DNA of 64,000 bases from Phytophthora quininea (lineage: Eukaryota > Oomycota > Peronosporomycetes > Peronosporales > Peronosporaceae), in assembly GCA_011947345.1 (NCBI GenBank), contig JAAVTG010001003.1, forward strand, positions 1,240,001 to 1,304,000. Reading direction: 5' to 3'. Shown piece by piece: positions 23,101 to 35,005 of the stretch (position 1 is the first letter of the stretch; each line of letters opens with the position of its first letter). Both the position numbers and the translations under genes were made by a program. A model generated the notes under the pieces. That model did not search any database. It was not told the origin of the DNA and worked only from the letters and a program-made list of their open reading frames with translations.

Positions 23101-26100
23101 AATTTTTGCGCAGCACGATTCCAGTGGCTATTCTCGAGGAATGCGGCACAATCCATTCGTGTCGTTTGGAGTCCCGTTTAGCTGGAATCCGATATTGCAC
23201 AGACGCACTTGCTGAGTTAAAAACCAACGAGATGGCACAGTTCTTCGTTGGGCGAGTCCTTCATGCGATCCCGTCAAGTAGTGTGACACAAGATGATGGT
23301 GTTTTTACAGGCTGCGCGTTGGCTGACCCCGTCTTGTCATCAATATGACAAATGCGTACGTTGCCATCGATTTAGATTGATTCTTCGGAAGGATATTGAA
23401 CTGACTTGACGTGCTATACTTGCAGACTTTTCTCATACTCCAAAGCAATTGATTTCGTGTTAGAGCCAGGAAACCAGCTCCCTGGTGTCCAAACTGCGGC
23501 TCTGGCAGACCTGTGGAATTTCGCACATTCGTTGGATGTTGTCTCCAGCCGAGTCCAAGGAGTCGAGATAGCAGCAAAGTTAATCGTTTCTCTTGACAAT
23601 GATCCTAACTCGGACCGTGTTGGTGATGGCGAAGCTGTCATAATGACGGAGATTCACGAACAAGTAGCTGAAACGGTCTGGATTATGATGCGCCTACTTG
23701 TAGAAGAAGTCTACGAGAGTGCTACTTCCTTGGAATCTACAAATGATATCTCCAGAAAGACATCTGTCGAAAAGGTTTTGGAGAGCTGCTCACTTTGTAC
23801 AAGCACTTTGCAGTGAAGAGCGGCATACAGAGTACATCGCTACCAGAACAGCACAAACAGAAAACTGTGGCCAACCCTGCTTCTGACCAGGCTGTCTTCC
23901 GGTTGATGTGCTCGGTGATGAGTAAAGTCAAAGTTCTTCATGGCTGGCGTAACGCATTTGAGTGGTGGATTCGGAATGCAGTCAACGTTGCCATAAGCTT
24001 TCACGCCCCGTTTTATCTGAGCGTTGCTGGCACACGCCTGCTTCGATATGCAGTGATAGCATTGGGTGATGCCATTTTCGACCTTGATATTACTGTTGAG
24101 GACGCTGACGGGACAGCCAAACGGTGGAGTCTTGGGTCAACTATCCAGAACATTTTGATAAAAAGGCTAGGACGTATCGTTTCTCCGTTTCCAAGTGACG
24201 CCGAAGAGCCGTTGAAACCATTGGGTGAAAGCGACAGCGACTATTGCGTTGTGATTTTTCAAAGTGAACATGCAGCCGACAAGTTGGTGGATGCTGCAAA
24301 AGTGTGGGAGAACCTGATGTCAGTTCACTAAACATCCCTACATCAAAGGCCAATTCTAAGGACGCTACAGAAAAAGCCATCACAGAAGCGGTTGCGGAAT
24401 GTACAGCTGCGGTGACTACGATGAAGCATCCTAGTGTACGTTGCGACGGCTGCAACCAGAGCCCTTTACGTGGATTCCGCTTCAAATGCTTCACCTGCCC
24501 AAATTACGATCTATGCACTGCGTGTTACATGAGTCAGACCCATAATACCGAGCATCCATTCGTACGCTTGACAGATACTGGAGGAACAGGGATTTGGTTC
24601 AAGCGCGTTCGAAAGGGGGTGGTGTTGTTCCTGAAACCTCGTTGGTCGGATCAAAGTCATGGAAAGCAAACCTTCTACGCGTGCTTCTTGACGCACAAGG
24701 CTACGCTGTATTCCATCTCGGTAGTCGTGTTGAGTGTTGTGATACAGCTAACTCACTTTCGCAGTTAGGATTTTTGGTCACGGTAACCCGTCAAGGCGAT
24801 ATTAAGGACCTGGATTTCTTGCACGACTGGGAGTGCAAAGTGAAATTATCCTTTGAGCCTGGTTCTTCGCGCCTCTCTCATCGTCGATCATCTGGATCGA
24901 CGGAGAAGAGTGCCGTGAAGAAGGCTGGTCGTGATGTCGTCAACACATTTAACAGAAAAGCGGCTCAAGTAAATTCAGCGGCGCGTAAAGGTTCCCGAAA
25001 ACGGGAAGATGGACGATCATTAGCCTCCGAGATCGTTGCTTTTGTTCGACTCCTAGTATCTAACCGATACGAATGGGAGAACTGGCGAAGTCTCACCCTT
25101 ACCATATTGACTAAGGCACTTGAAGATGCGCCGCGTCAGCTGGCTACTTCTACGGATTTGAGCTCGAGCCTCCGCGAAGCATATTTCTTAACTTTGGGCG
25201 CGACCCAAGTACTTGGCGGATTTCGTGAGTTGTTTCGAGTTGGTGGACATGTTTCCTTGCCGAGCTACACAGCTGGTGCAAAACGTCATGGTCACACAGG
25301 GGTTATTTATTCGTATGCTTTTGGAAATGACGATATTGTGGTGGCGACCTTGAACTACACTCCAGTACGAAGCGGGGATGACACGAACGACGATGACATT
25401 TGTTTATGCAAAAGCACCATTTTTGAGGCAAGCCCGATTTGTGAAATCCCGCTTGACAATGCCATGATCCAGTCGTTGGAGCCTTTAACTGCTTCATTCT
25501 GTGCTGTGGTAGAGCAGATTTACGTTTGGGCATCAGCAGGTGGAAAACAAACTGAGGATGATGAAGAGAAGGTTAGCACCGAAGCCTCAGTGACGCGCTG
25601 GGAACTTGGATACGCACTTATGCGATCCTTTTCTGCAATCGCCCCGGCATGGCCATCAGTTTTCGATAACCAGGTGATGTCGACACACGGCAACGCTCCT
25701 GCAATTCTTTTCCAACTCGCGCAAATGTGCGTTCGCGATGTGAAAATGGAGGAAATCGAAGATTCACGAAGCTTGCTTTGGCAAATGGAATGGCTTCGTT
25801 CTCGGGAACTGCATTACTCGCTTGCTACAAGACCGCTCTCATTAAGTTCCTTCTCAACCTGCGATGACAAAACTTGTGTTCTTCGTCCTTCAAATTCGTC
25901 TGACGAGGCACCCTCTTCCACAACGTCGACTAGTGATGGAATACTGGCATCTCCTTCAGAATATTTTTACAATCTCTACGCGTTTTCCTCTCGTGCTGAT
26001 CTCCCGCAGCACTCTGGACGAAATAAAATGCTGGAGTATTGGGAGAAAAATGTAATTCCTGCGATCGAAACGTACGTCTCAGGATCGTTTAAAAGTTACG

Positions 26101-29100
26101 AGATGGATTATTTTTTCGCTCAGCTGCGCGAACCACTCCGGGAAGGAAACTCGGCGGCGGCATTAAAGATAGCTTTCACTCTTTGTGACGGGCACGTGCC
26201 TTCAGGATGCCACTACCCAGACCCTGACACTGATTGGTCAGCTCTACAAATTGATGATGTGGAGGTTGGTGGTCGCTACGTGATTGCTTCAGAAAATGTG
26301 GACGTTTCAGGCTGGCCTACAGAAATGCTATGGACATTAGGTCACTCTGGATCGGTTCGAGTGGTCAGTCCGTCGGGAATGGTATTGCTTCAAGTGATGA
26401 ACCTGATGACATCGACTACTGAATATTGGTGGTATCATGTTGACAGCTTGCGTTCAATGTCTTCAATTTCCTCTGTAACGGAACAGCCAGTCACAGACTT
26501 CGAGTCCAGCAGCCTGGGGTTGGAAACGTTGGACCAACAACTTATTTACTGCATCTCCCGAAAAACTGTATTTAAGCTGCTGCAAGTAGCACCCGAGCAT
26601 GCAATGAAGATGTCCATCGAGACAAGAAAGACGAGTCTTTCGAGAACGAGCTCGTCGCCATTTCCGCTGCCATCATCGTCACCGTCGACGTATCCTCTGA
26701 CCAGTGCGTCGCAGTTGTCAGCCCCATTACCCAAAGACTTGGGAAATTGCTATAATTTGTCCGACCTGCTAGGGCTTGCTGCTGCAGCAGATCTGGGATG
26801 TCCTGAGCGAGTGCTGTCCTCGGAAATGGGATCAGTGAACGACCCTGCTCTGGGTGATAACATCACTAGCCTTTATTTGTTAGCAAAATCTTCCCCAACG
26901 TCCTCGCTGATTACGATATTGCAGACAGTGCTGAACAAGCAATTTGAGCGTGCCACTGAGGCACCACCTCCCCTGTAATGGATAGAAGCTCATCATATGA
27001 CGAAAACGCTAGCGTGACGGTGACGATGCCGGCAAAACGTCATAAAAAGCGAGGAAAACAGGGCGTGTTGTCCGAAAAGTTAGCCTCTGCATCTAATTCG
27101 GGGCTATCAGTATCACCTCCGAGCAACTCAAGCAACACACAGAAGTCTATTCAACCGAGGCTACAACAACCAGAAGTGATACCGGCATTTTCAACCCGAA
27201 AATACCGGTACATGTTGATGGAAGCGCTGTTGGCTGAACTGAAGACTAGCTTGGAGTTGTCAAGTGCGTTCTTGCGGACTAATTCGTTTATGGTTACGAG
27301 CGATAGCCCACCTCTGCCGTTGGCTCTCATTCATGTGCCCGACGCAACTTGCTTGGTGTTGTCTTTTGCAGTTCATCCAGTGCTCATGGACCTACCAGCG
27401 GGAAGCAGTTTAGAATTTTTCCGCGACGAACGCTGCACTGACCGCTTGTTCGGGTACTTTGGCGACAAACGTGGATTGAACTACCTGCCCCCGCTTGTTG
27501 TACCGGGAGATAGATGCTACGTACGAATGTCGCAAGGCTCATACGCTCGCTACAAGTTTCGTGTGGATGCGCTTACCGCCAATTTTGGTTTAGCTCTTTG
27601 GTTATGTGAGGAGATTTACCAGAAGCTTTTGTCTGTGCAGCTTTCGCATTATGAAGTGGAGACTGTGCTAAGCACGGTGCTGAATGCGCTGGTGGAATAC
27701 CTCATTGTGACGTATGAATGTCTTCCTTCAAATGCAAAGAATGCTGTCTACCAGGTCACAGAAAAGTTGACAAATTTTGCTTTGGGTAGAGGTGCTATGC
27801 ATGCTGTGCCCATTGCAAAATTATCTGGACTGGTGAAGGAATTAACTTTTGTATACGACAACGAGCGTACAACGCAAAAGGGCCTCTATTCGCTGTACAC
27901 ACAAGAGTTAGCAGAACTCATTTCTCTTGTCGAAGAAGTGTCGTCGTTGAAGGGTGGGTCGTCTTCAATCCTTGGCGGTGCTTGGTGGAAAGACTTTGTA
28001 CGGATGGCTGTGTTTACGCGGGTTCTCGCACAAGGGAAGCGTGAAATTGCGACGCCTGATGCTTTTAAACGAATCTACTGTGGCCGTGCTCCTATTCGCG
28101 AGATTGAGGCTGCACATAGCGCCCTTGCTGCTCACGATTTGTTCAGCGAGAGGATCATATTTATTCAGAACCTGCCTAGAACTTCTCAAGTGTCGGACTT
28201 GGAGACGAGTATTTCGAAATTCCTCGTTCATTTATCGTTAGAGGAATGTGGAGAAGCCGACGATCAGAATGTTTATTCGGCAGCCGCTGTCACCCGACTC
28301 GGCATCGTCTCGAACGTTCTGTATTTGCCGATTGATAGTGAAGGTAAAACGAAGGGCTATGCTCTTGTGGATATCGGACGCGCTGATGTCATTGACAGCT
28401 TGATGACTCGAATCCCAAAAGAAACATTCGCGTTTGATGGGGTCTTCCAAGTGTTGAGGATACAGAATTGCTCGCAAAGATCGAATCCGTTTGCCGGCCT
28501 ACCGATGCTGAAAGCGCCAAATCAGACGAAGGAAGTGAAGCTATCCATACCGATGAAGGTTCGGCAGGAGACGTTTGGGCCTGCAGCGTATGCACTCTCG
28601 AAAATTCTCTAACTGATACGGAATGTGCCGCTTGTGGATCTCCGATCCCTCCTGAGTTGGCTAATTTGGCGCCAGCAGCGCCGTCACAATCTTCAGCAGG
28701 CGAGCAATCTACGAGTGCTGCTGGTGCTGTTACTGTTAGTGGTTGGGCATGCGCAGCCTGCACATTTGTTAACAGTTGGGATTATACAAGTTGTGATGCA
28801 TGCACGATGGAACGCAGTTCAGATTTAGTACAACCGGATCCACCGTCTTCCACAGAAGCTGTTGAAACCTGCGGGGATACTGCTCAAGACGGCGAGCATG
28901 AAGCTGCAGCAAATACGCATCTCTTTAGGCTGAGCGCTGCTCGATTTGGTGAACTGGTCCGCGTAGCTGAAGCTGATAAGGCCCCAGAACAAGTCGTCGA
29001 TTTCCTTTGCCACACTCTTTTGAGAGAGGTTACGGGAACAATGACGATTTGATTGGAATGTCTGCGGGACTTGAAAGTGTTCTCAAACGAGAGGCCTCTC

Positions 29101-31015
29101 AATATTCTTCGTCATCCGAGAGCAAGGTGGCTGTTGATGCGTTTGCAACGTTAGTTGGCGTGAAGAAGAAACGCTCGTGGGATAGCTTACCTGCCGAAAC
29201 GCGCCTCCAAGAGTTGATGTCGGCTGAAGTATCGTCGAAGTTGAGGACGATGCCTCTGGGTGTGTATCGATGGATGCGCTCGGCTGGTTACGATCTACAA
29301 TTCGAGCTGAACCACTTTGTCTCCCATGACGACGCGTTGCAAGCCCAAGTAAAGTGGACCCACCAAATGGATTGCCAACTCATTGCGGCATCTCGCGAGG
29401 TGAGTGGAAAGATTGGTTTGCTCTCTCTGGCGGAACTGTGTCCCAGTCATTTGAGTGCCAAGAAGCATGCACGCGAATATCCACTATTAGCTGGACTGGA
29501 GACGCGAGACATAAGACTCCGATTTGCCATCTTGAAAACCTCAATAAGTTGCTGCTATCCGCATTACCGATAGTCAACCTTCGCCCATTGAGTGATCCAA
29601 GCTCACTGCGCAGTCGGATCGTGTCAATACGGCAGCTCATTTTCCCCGGCGTCAAGATCCGATTTTTCGCGCAGACCCAAGATAACACAAGTCTAGCTCG
29701 CTCGGTTTTTGCAGACACGAACGCTAAACGGCCTATGGTGACAATTGATCGGAGAAAGATTGCCGGCAAGCGCGGAAATGGCTGTAATGGGGCGGAGGCG
29801 TCACCTTCGGTATCAGCGTTGCGCGACCCCAGAAGGTCTCTATTTGCAGCTACTATGGAGCAGCTGAGCGCAATCACACCGTCGTTACTGCGAGCAAAGA
29901 GACCCACAGGTGCTAGCGATCCGTTTGTATCCTTCATTGTTATTTTCTCGGGCGAGAATGTCGTGGGAGAAGGAGGGCCATATCGCCAGCTCTTTAACGA
30001 TATTTCTAACGAACTACTCGCTGCAGGCAACCCGCTCTTCATCCCAACACAAAACAACGTGATGAAGACAGGAGACTACCGCGAACGGTACATGCCGAAG
30101 CCGAGTAGTACGTCCAAGGAGCTGTTGCAAATGTTTGAGTTTGTGGGGCTGCTGATGGGCTGCTGCTTACGCACCGGCGTGCGCCTTAACCTTCGCCTCG
30201 CCCCTCTTGTGTGGAAGATGCTTGTGAAGCAAAGCCTAGTGCTCGCGGATCTCGAAAGCGTCGACCATTCACTGTGCGAGAGTCTTAAATTTCTAGACGA
30301 GCTTGCCTCGTCGCCAGGAGATCTCAACGAAGTCCTCTACGATTCGTTCACGACGACACTAAGCGATGGCGTTATTGTCGAACTCAAGACTGGAGGCTAC
30401 AACCTACCGGTGACCAAGGCGAATGCGAAGGAGTACATTAGACTGGTAAAGGCAACCCGACTACAAGAGTGTAAGCCGCAGGTAGAGGCTATGTTACGTG
30501 GTATTGGCAAGATTGTGCCGGTCCAGTTGCTTCAACTGTGCGTTTGGTCAGAGCTACAACAATGGGTCAGCGGCAGCCTCGAGATCGATGTGAAGTTGCT
30601 CAAGCGCCACACACGGTACTCGTCAGGGATGAGCCCGGAGCAGTACCCACACCTCGACACGTTCTGGAAAGTGCTGTCGAGTTTCAGCGAGGAGAATAAG
30701 CGGCGCTTTATTAACTTCGCGTGGGGCCAAGACACCTTGCCTGCTGATGATGCCGAATTTGATCGCACGCACACCCGCCTACTGATCAAGGCACCTCCTC
30801 AAAACGAGGGGGTAGACCAAGATACACTTCTACCCAAGGCCGACACTTGCTTTTTCAATATCGAGTTACCAGCATATTCGAGCGAAGAGGTTATGCGCGA
30901 GAAGCTACTCCTTGCCATCACGCTGTGCACAAGTCTGGACGGGGACGACCAAACTGCTGGTCGAATGGATATTTATTACGCTGGTGATGAGGTGGAGGAT
31001 GAGGCGATGGAGTAA
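17146..31015 (+). CDS. giant HECT E3 ubiquitin ligase (MIB/HERC2, ZZ, RanBP2 fingers, HECT), ~4,600 aa
   Basis: Predicted HECT-type E3 that receives ubiquitin from an E2 on its active-site Cys. ATG 17146 opens [19 protein letters not shown], then acidic and Gln-rich linkers. Domains: a repeat-like block [20 protein letters not shown] (18440-18500); MIB/HERC2 domain [18 protein letters not shown]...[12 protein letters not shown] (18945-19140); first ZZ finger [19 protein letters not shown] (19510-19580); a CUB-like FDPRC motif (21960) with WG-K-C-T-V (22210); second ZZ, CDGCNQ...[14 protein letters not shown] (24440-24530); two RanBP2-type fingers (28587-28655, 28740-28815); HECT domain from ~29900, catalytic Cys at 30848-30850 in [12 protein letters not shown]. 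One intron is clear (23356-23425). More than a dozen frame breaks are explained by homopolymer or dinucleotide undercalls; e.g. 17622-17624, 17853-17857, 18680-18683, 18905-18909, 19016-19018, 19160-19162, 19348-19351, 23327-23330. Closest architecture: HERC2/HECTD4-like. Confidence 0.85.
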
Positions 31016-31089
31016 GCACTCATAGCACATAAAGCAAATTGATAGCGAGTTAATGCTCACGAGCAAAATCCTTCACAAGTGTATTGGCA

Positions 31090-32562
31090 TTAAAACGTGA
31101 CTTGCAGCTCCGGGTATCGTTCCTTGATTGCATTTGCAGCCTCCTTCGTGACACTAATACATGGGTCAGCTCAGGTTCGTTAGGCCACAAACACCGGTTA
31201 GCGACTTACGTGGTGTAGCGAAAGTCAACTTTCTTGAGTCGCTTGCGCTCCGGCTCGGGATTCTCATCAGGAGACGGCAGTGGCACAGCAGAATCGAGTA
31301 GCTCGTTGCGAGCCCCCATCTTTGCGTGAATTGCAGAGACAATAGCCTAAGAAAATAACACCAATGGGTAGGTCAGTGCTAGAGAAACTCTGTTGGCAGT
31401 CTTCGCATTCTCACATCCGCAGAAACACTTTTCACTCCGCAGAGATTCAGCTCCTGGAGGTTTCGAGCCTCTGTCCCGAGGAAGCGTAAGAGTTGGTCGC
31501 TGCACGAGAACACCGAGCGTTAGCGTTGGCATCACTACAAAACGTTATGAGACTCACGTAATCGAAACGTTCCAGTGCAAGCACAAGCGCGATACCGACT
31601 CGCGCTTCTTGAGCAGCGCAATCAAGGCTTCGTCCGAGATCGCGCAGTAGCCGACACTCAGACTGTGCAACTTTCGACACTTTGCCATTATCGTCTTGAG
31701 CGTTCTAACACATGCATCGCATCACACCTTGAGTAATGAACCTCTTGACTCATCCTCAAACCACTTACTGATCCGTCACAGGGTGCCCCGACACGTGAAC
31801 GCGCGCGAACTTGGAATGGTTCGGGTGCTTCTCAATGAGCTTTGTAATACCCGGAATCGTCATATTGAAATTCCCGCCGATATCGATACTCTGGTAGCGC
31901 AGGCTGGTTAGAGACCTCCATCAAATACTGGTCTTTGAAAACGACACCAACCTGCAGCTTTGGCGCGAGTTTGCGCAGATGGTCCAGCGTCACATCCGTC
32001 AGCTTGCGGCAGTTTTCAATGTTGAGTTCCTTTACTTCTACTCGTTAATGAGAGCACCACAACAACCATAAGAACGACACACACAACCTGCAGCACCAAC
32101 TATGGCCCAACCTGGACAGTTCTTCAATAGCACTTCAATTGCCTCGTCCGTGAGACGAAAACATCCAGAGAAGTTAACCGAGTGCAGCTTCGGACACGTT
32201 TTGGACAGCTAATTGCCACAAAATATCAGAACATATTAATCACACCAACCTCGCCATTATCTGCTGTCTCTGTTACCATCTCAATGAAGGCCGTGGTGAT
32301 TTTGGCCCCGATGATCTCGACGCGCGTCATGCTCGGGTGAAAGAAGCTGGCGGGCACCGTGTCGTCCCCCAGACGGCCGCCGCGCAGCAGAGCGCGAATG
32401 ACCTCCTGCTTGGCCTTGTGCGTGCGCGACTTGCTCGGCTTGCCGATGCGGTGCGCGCTCCAGCGTCTGGTCGTTGAGGATCTGGCCCAGCTGGCGCGGC
32501 GCCTTGGAGATGAACTTGAGCACCATCTTGTCCAGCGCCGGCACCTCGCGTCGGAACGCCAT
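31090..32562 (-). CDS. leucine-rich-repeat protein, Cys-containing (AMN1/FBXL-like)
   Basis: The spliced exons give a basic N-terminus ([20 protein letters not shown], then [17 protein letters not shown]) and repeats of the cysteine-containing LRR subtype: [79 protein letters not shown]. These repeats are usual in F-box/LRR substrate receptors and AMN1, but I see no F-box here. Introns of ~50-70 nt separate most repeats, so exon edges are approximate. One frame break near 32445 is resolved by adding two bases to a gcgcgc run. The end [25 protein letters not shown] is at 31090. Head to head with VPS52, 125 bp apart. Function unknown; most likely a protein-interaction module. Confidence 0.75.
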
Positions 32563-32572
32563 CGTCCGAATT

Positions 32573-32593
32573 GGCAATTGGACCGGAAATGGG
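32573..32593 (-). promoter_or_regulatory. candidate oomycete INR + FPR core promoter of the LRR gene
   Basis: The minus strand reads cccatttcc (32593-32585), matching the YCAYTYY initiator, then ggtc and caattgcc (32580-32573), one mismatch from the MAWTTTNC flanking region. It lies 11 bp upstream of the ATG at 32562. Confidence 0.42.
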
Positions 32594-32687
32594 CCAAAAG
32601 AGTTGTAGCAAATCCAAATGGCTACGTTTGTGTATTCCACATATTATAATATGTGCTTCTCATTTACTTAAACGAATTATATCCAAA

Positions 32688-34886
32688 ATGGCCAAGGAAG
32701 ACTCTGCCGAGACGTCGGGCGTGAACCTGGAGGAGATCGACTTCGACGAGCTGGACGACTACTTGGAGCTGTTCCAGCAGGATGGCGTCATGAAGGAGGC
32801 GCTGTCCAAGGGCGTGGACCTGCGCGAGTACGCCCAGCAGATCGACCAGGAGCTCCGCGCAGCCGAGGCGGCGTCCGTCGCCCAGTACGTCATGAAGTCC
32901 GAGGACATTGTGGAGCTGCACGACGAGGTCCAGGAGTGCGACAATCTGCTGGCCAAAATGCAGGAGATGCTGCTGGGTTTCCAGGCCGATCTGGGCGGCA
33001 TCAGTGACGAGATCCGCCATCTCCAGGACGAGTCGATCGGCATGAACGTCAAGCTCAAGAACCGTCGGGAGACGGAGGAGAGACTGCAGACTTATCTGGA
33101 CCAAGTGGCTGTAGCGCCGTCTCTAGTGAAAACTATCGACGAGGGGAAGTGAACGAGGCCTTTCTACATGCTTTAGTGACGCTCAATGGGAAGCTCCGCT
33201 ATGCGGCGCTCACAGAACCGGATCCGTCAGGATCCAGTTTTGATTTAGTACCTTCTCAAACTGCAGCTTTTTCAGATGTTGAGGCACAGCTGCAGAAGTT
33301 GAGAGCTCGTGCGATTACTAGGACTCGAGACTATTTGTTCTCCAAGATGAACGAAGTGAAGAAGCCCAAGACGAACGTGCAGATGGTGCAGCAAAATACA
33401 CTACTGCCGATGAAATATTTGGTGACGTTCTTGGCGGATAATGCACCGGAAGTGGAGGAGGAGTTCAGAGAAGTGTACGCGGAAGCGATGAGCAAGACAC
33501 TGGTGAACGTGTTCAGGTCGTATCATACAGGACTCATGAAGTTCCATGAAGAGGTGGCCTCACGCACCGATGTGATCGTGGTGGACGAACAATCGCTGAA
33601 GGGCATCTTCAGCTCGCGCGTGAATTTAAGTAAGCGCAATGACACCTTTTCAGTGGCCGAGAGAGAGAAGATTCTGGAGACTGCTTCAGCTGCTCCGTTG
33701 ATCTTGCACGTGGCGCAGCAAGAGGGGCTGAAGTTACCGTACGAGGCCGTGTTTCGCAATGTCCAGCAGCATTTGATGGATTCAGCGACCTCGGAGTATC
33801 TGTTTCTCATTGAGTTTTTCAAACCCAACCATCAGAATGAGAATATTCTACGCAGCAGAGATCTCTTTCTTCGTGTGTTTGCAAGGACACTGTCGTTGTG
33901 CCTTGAAAACATGGAAAACTACCTCTTCACATGCTACGATGCCATCGGACTCCTGCTCATGATCCGTCTCACGTATGCGCAGCGGTTGGTAATGGAGAAG
34001 CGCCGCATTCCGTGCTTGGATGCATACTTTGATCGCGTGGCGTTGCTGCTATGGCCGCGATTTAAAGCCGTGTTCGATCTCAATTTAATGAGTGTCAAGA
34101 ATGCCAAGGTGAAGAAGCTCGGCCCCATCGACCTCCATCCTCACTTTGTCATTCGACGGTATGCAGAATTCGCATCCTCAATCCTGAGTTTGAGTCTCTA
34201 TACGCAGCAATCTCAATCTGCCAAGAGCGATGACACTGCGACTATCTCAAGTGCGCAAATGCACGAAAATGGCGCTGGTGATATGGTGCTTAGCAACTTG
34301 ATCGTCATGCGCGACGAGATTTTAAGTTTGCTGACGCGCTTATCCGAACAGCACACGAATGCAAAGGACAAATGCGTATTCCTCATCAACAACTACGATC
34401 TTGTACTGACGCATTTTGAAGAGAGGCGTGTTATCTCCGAGGAGACGTCAAAGTTCGAGGAGCTGCTTGCCGCGCAGCGAGAAATTCGTCGAGGAAGAGT
34501 TGATGACGTACTATGGGAAGCTCATCCAGTTTGTTCGTCAGCATGAGCACGTGGTTCTTGGTAAATCTTCAGGGTCCGCTGGAGCAGCATCTCCTGCAAG
34601 TGCGCAACCAGTTGATACCGCCCAAATCGAGAAAATTGTTCATGAATTTGCTGCGACTTGGAAAGCTGGGATTGAAAAGATGAACGGCAACGTGATGACG
34701 AACTTCTCAAACTTCCGAAACGGCATGGAGATCCTCAAGCAAGTGCTGACGCAGCTACTACTTTACTACACCCGGTTTGTAGAAGTAGTCAAGCGAAGTT
34801 TCCAGCGGCCTCCTCCCTTCAACACAGAGATTGTAACGACGCAGGAAATTCTGTACGAGATCAAGAAGTACAGTCGGTCCTTCTAG
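32688..34886 (+). CDS. VPS52: VPS52, GARP/EARP tethering complex subunit
   Basis: Subunit of the GARP/EARP complex, which tethers endosome-derived vesicles at the trans-Golgi and recycling endosomes. The N-terminal third is helical and coiled-coil forming (DDYLELFQQDGVMKEALSKG, ELHDEVQECDNLLAKMQEML). The central and C-terminal parts keep the family pattern, including RTRDYLFSKMNEVKKPKTNV, TLLPMKYLVTFLADNAPEV, EYLFLIEFF and PFNTEIVTTQEILYEIKKY. Intronless; ~733 aa. Two frame breaks: gggg at 33143-33146 (read DEGEVNEAFLHAL with one more G) and the gaga run near 34485 (read AAQREKFVEEEL with two more bases). ATG 32688 follows an ATTATATCCAAA leader; a tcatttac initiator-like site is at 32660-32667. 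Confidence 0.9.
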
Positions 34887-35005
34887 CTTGAGCAAGAGAA
34901 GTAATGGAGTTCGTGTTGTATTGAGCCTGCATGGGAAGCTTCAGAGATTGATTTCTAGGTTCTCATGAGCTTCTTGGAGGTGTAGGCGGAATGTTTCCAG
35001 GTTTT

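Noticed and set aside
17146..31015. Several separate genes in the HECT region
   Set aside because: Successive frames overlap by a few codons, share strand and style, and join at homopolymers. No promoter-like gaps exist between them.
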